A program made the position numbers and the translations under genes. From an uncultured Eubacteriales bacterium (GTDB lineage: Bacteria; Bacillota; Clostridia; Peptostreptococcales; Anaerovoracaceae), in the NCBI GenBank assembly GCA_902778585.1, contig CACYYD010000004.1, positions 23,390 to 87,389 of the forward strand: 64,000 nucleotides of DNA, given 5' to 3'. The notes beneath the pieces are model-generated. The model saw only the letters and a list, made by a program, of their open reading frames with translations, made no database searches and was not told where the DNA came from. Of this stretch, positions 62,777-64,000 are shown in pieces; within the stretch, counting starts at the first letter, position 1, and every line of letters starts with the position of its first letter.

Positions 62777-62954
62777 TATATGGATTCTCCTTTTTCCGGA
62801 TCATTATCAGTCTGATCCTAAGTGCAGACAAATAATATCACATCCAAAGCACATACAGTCGGATTTTCAAACAAGCTCTTAAGTGATATCATATACGGGT
62901 TGAACAGAGCGACCGGCAGGCGGCAAGAATAGTTTAGCAGGCCCTATACCATTG

Positions 62955-62983
62955 TTGACTAAACCATAACTCGCGTGTAAATT
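62955..62983 (+). promoter_or_regulatory. Promoter of tRNA-Arg
   Basis: TTGACT, 17-base spacer, TAAATT. The tRNA starts about 48 bases after the expected start point. Between them, 62988-63020 forms an AGAGTGTCTGA/TCAGGCACTCT hairpin, probably part of the processed 5' leader. Confidence 0.7.
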
Positions 62984-63037
62984 AATAAGAGTGTCTGACG
63001 CGGCCGCGATCAGGCACTCTGTTATTGAAAAATACAT

Positions 63038-63113
63038 GCGCTCGTAGCTCAGTGGATAGAGTGTCTCACTCCGAATGAGAAGGCCGCGAGTTCGATCCTC
63101 GCCGGGCGCACCA
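63038..63113 (+). tRNA. tRNA-Arg (anticodon CCG)
   Basis: A complete 76-base cloverleaf with encoded CCA. Acceptor arms GCGCTCG/CGGGCGC pair fully (one T-G), the anticodon stem is TCTCA/TGAGA with loop CTCCGAA, and the T-arm loop is TTCGATC. It reads CGG codons. Isolated, on the plus strand, and followed by atypical DNA, as often seen at integration sites. Confidence 0.95.
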
Positions 63114-63171
63114 GCATAGTAAAAAGCTGGAGCCCTTGCAATCACTGCGTTACAGGGTTTCAGTTTTTCAT

Positions 63172-63353
63172 TTGACGACAATTTTGACGACAGTTTGACG
63201 ACAGTTTTTGTCGCACATTTTTGCTCGTAAAATCGGCCGGCTGCACCTGCGAAAACTCGTATAACCCTTGCAAATACAGCGTTTCCGATTCAATGCAAAT
63301 GTGCGATTTTTGAGGAAAAAACGTCTCAAAAGGCCTTGAAAGCGCTGACGACA
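63172..63353. repeat. TGACGACA repeats next to tRNA-Arg
   Basis: The stretch 63114-63722 holds no gene I can support. Right after the tRNA are three copies of TTGACGACA (63172, 63184, 63195) and a further TGACGACA at 63346. An inverted pair GCACATTT/AAATGTGC lies between. On the minus strand the copies read as short Val/Gln/Arg-rich stretches resembling ends of integrase genes beside tRNAs, but no recombinase domain is present. A 13-base near-copy (12/13) of the tRNA T-arm, TTCGATCCCCGCC, occurs at 63462. Confidence 0.4.
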
Positions 63354-63620
63354 ATAATGTAAGTCTGTATAAGGCCTAAATGGGTCTGTATGGGTTTTCG
63401 GAGGATTTACGAAAACCTGCATTTTCCATCAGATGCTGATTTTTCGGCATCTCCTCAAAACTTCGATCCCCGCCTACCCATCGGGTAGCGAAACTCCTGG
63501 TTTCGGGCATGATAAAAGCCAGGATCACATCCTGAACCGATATTCATTATCATTATTCCATATCACTGAACCCCATCACGTTATTCATTATTCAGCAGAT
63601 AAATGTTCTATCAACTCGAA

Positions 63621-63655
63621 TAAAAAACACCTGCGAGGTTAATATGCCTCGCAGG
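63621..63655 (-). terminator. Terminator after the acetyltransferase remnant
   Basis: Perfect 9-bp stem CCTGCGAGG/CCTCGCAGG, loop of eight bases, followed on the minus strand by GTGTTTTTTA. Confidence 0.8.
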
Positions 63656-63722
63656 ATATCGAAAGTAGAATGTACTTTAACTGAGTTTACTTTAGCTTAA
63701 CAACTTTTGCATTTTCCATTTT

Positions 63723-63980
63723 TTACCTCTGGAAACGCAGGCACGGATCATGTATGTCCTCATAGTCATCTGAGTCTGCATTCAGTCGTTTCTCTAATTC
63801 TGCTTTAACCTTTGACAAATCGCTGCAGGTAAGTATCGGGATCATACTGTTGATTTCTACAACACTTTTATCCCACCACTTGAATTTTAGCAGCAATCCG
63901 ATAAGCTCTTCGTCAAAGCGTTTCCTCAAATGTTTTGCCGGATTTCCACATACGAAATTGATTATATCAATCTTGCTGTT
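63723..63980 (-). pseudogene. 3' remnant of a CatB/Vat-type xenobiotic O-acetyltransferase
   Basis: The minus-strand frame encodes about 85 residues that match only the C-terminal end of hexapeptide xenobiotic acetyltransferases: CGNPAKHLRKRFDEE, then LLLKFKWWDKSVVEINSMIPILTCSDL. The left-handed beta-helix that forms the active site should lie upstream, but an in-frame TAA at 63981-63983 closes the frame. The gene is therefore 5'-truncated or frameshifted just before this point. Base composition is more AT-rich than the rest of the window, consistent with acquired and decaying DNA. Sequence past the window edge would show whether the rest survives in another frame. Confidence 0.65.
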
Positions 63981-64000
63981 TTAATTATCTAACGTCTTTG

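Noticed and set aside
62879..63181. 100-codon minus-strand frame containing GAPGEDRTRGLLIRSE
   Set aside because: It is the antisense translation of the tRNA-Arg, a well-known spurious ORF type.
63168..63422. Integrase C-terminal fragment on the minus strand
   Set aside because: The ending resembles integrase tails next to tRNAs, but no catalytic Arg/His/Tyr boxes or fold signature are present, so I list only the repeats.

Overview
The window looks like a chromosomal segment of an anaerobic Gram-positive bacterium of the class Clostridia (Bacillota). The evidence is AddB-type recombination, a class B sortase, a class II (Firmicutes-type) GalT, an MsmEFG-K sugar importer, strong AGGAGG ribosome sites, frequent TTG and GTG starts, and moderate G+C. 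The genus cannot be fixed from the sequence. Nearly every gene lies on the minus strand. The only plus-strand genes I support are gpsA and one tRNA-Arg, both at the right end.

Layout, left to right. 1-8.8 kb: an alpha-galactoside/sucrose operon read right to left (solute-binding lipoprotein, two permeases, DUF624 protein, ATPase, GH36 alpha-galactosidase, GH32 sucrase cut by the window edge). 8.85-14.9 kb: esterase, galT, metallophosphoesterase, a cytoplasmic-looking BMP-family protein with a ParB-like front end, and a membrane-anchored nuclease. 14.83-15.10 kb: a symmetric array of eight GGGTGTA/TACACCC sites. 15.15-18.7 kb: XpaC/TelA pair and a lipoprotein. 18.8-24.2 kb: livKHMGF branched-chain amino acid importer behind an attenuator-like leader. 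24.3-27.3 kb: phosphoribosyltransferase, sortase B, phosphohexomutase. 27.5-34.8 kb: a compact V/A-type ATPase operon (E-DUF2764-A-B-D-I-K) with Na+-type ligands in its K subunit. 34.8-43.8 kb: small membrane protein, rlmH, walJ, addB, prfB, an unusual symporter fusion and a HAD phosphatase. 43.8-56.7 kb: DUF2207 protein, mini-LemA, secA, a CNNM/CorC protein and a 2125-residue repeat protein in one tight run. 56.9-60.6 kb: racemase and the metNIQ importer behind a second attenuator-like leader. 60.6-62.8 kb: PH-like membrane protein, gpsA, zinc-ribbon protein. 63.0-64.0 kb: tRNA-Arg followed by low-gene-density DNA with short repeats and an acetyltransferase remnant, which looks like an island edge.

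The strongest new observation is a pair of short leader ORFs. One is 20 codons with nine Met and two Cys, in front of metNIQ. The other is 29 codons with sixteen Ile/Val/Leu, in front of livKHMGF. Each has a near-consensus promoter, a good ribosome site, an intrinsic-terminator-like hairpin before the first transporter gene, and a competing antiterminator pairing that can be traced by hand. This is the layout of ribosome-mediated transcription attenuation, here sensing the amino acid that the downstream transporter imports.

Other items worth attention are the eight-site inverted array, the giant repeat protein with no signal peptide or anchor, the 7TM + GHKL-like + SDF symporter fusion, the reduced ATPase operon, and the solute-binding-like protein without an export signal. 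No rRNA, CRISPR array, insertion sequence or classical transcription-factor gene was seen.
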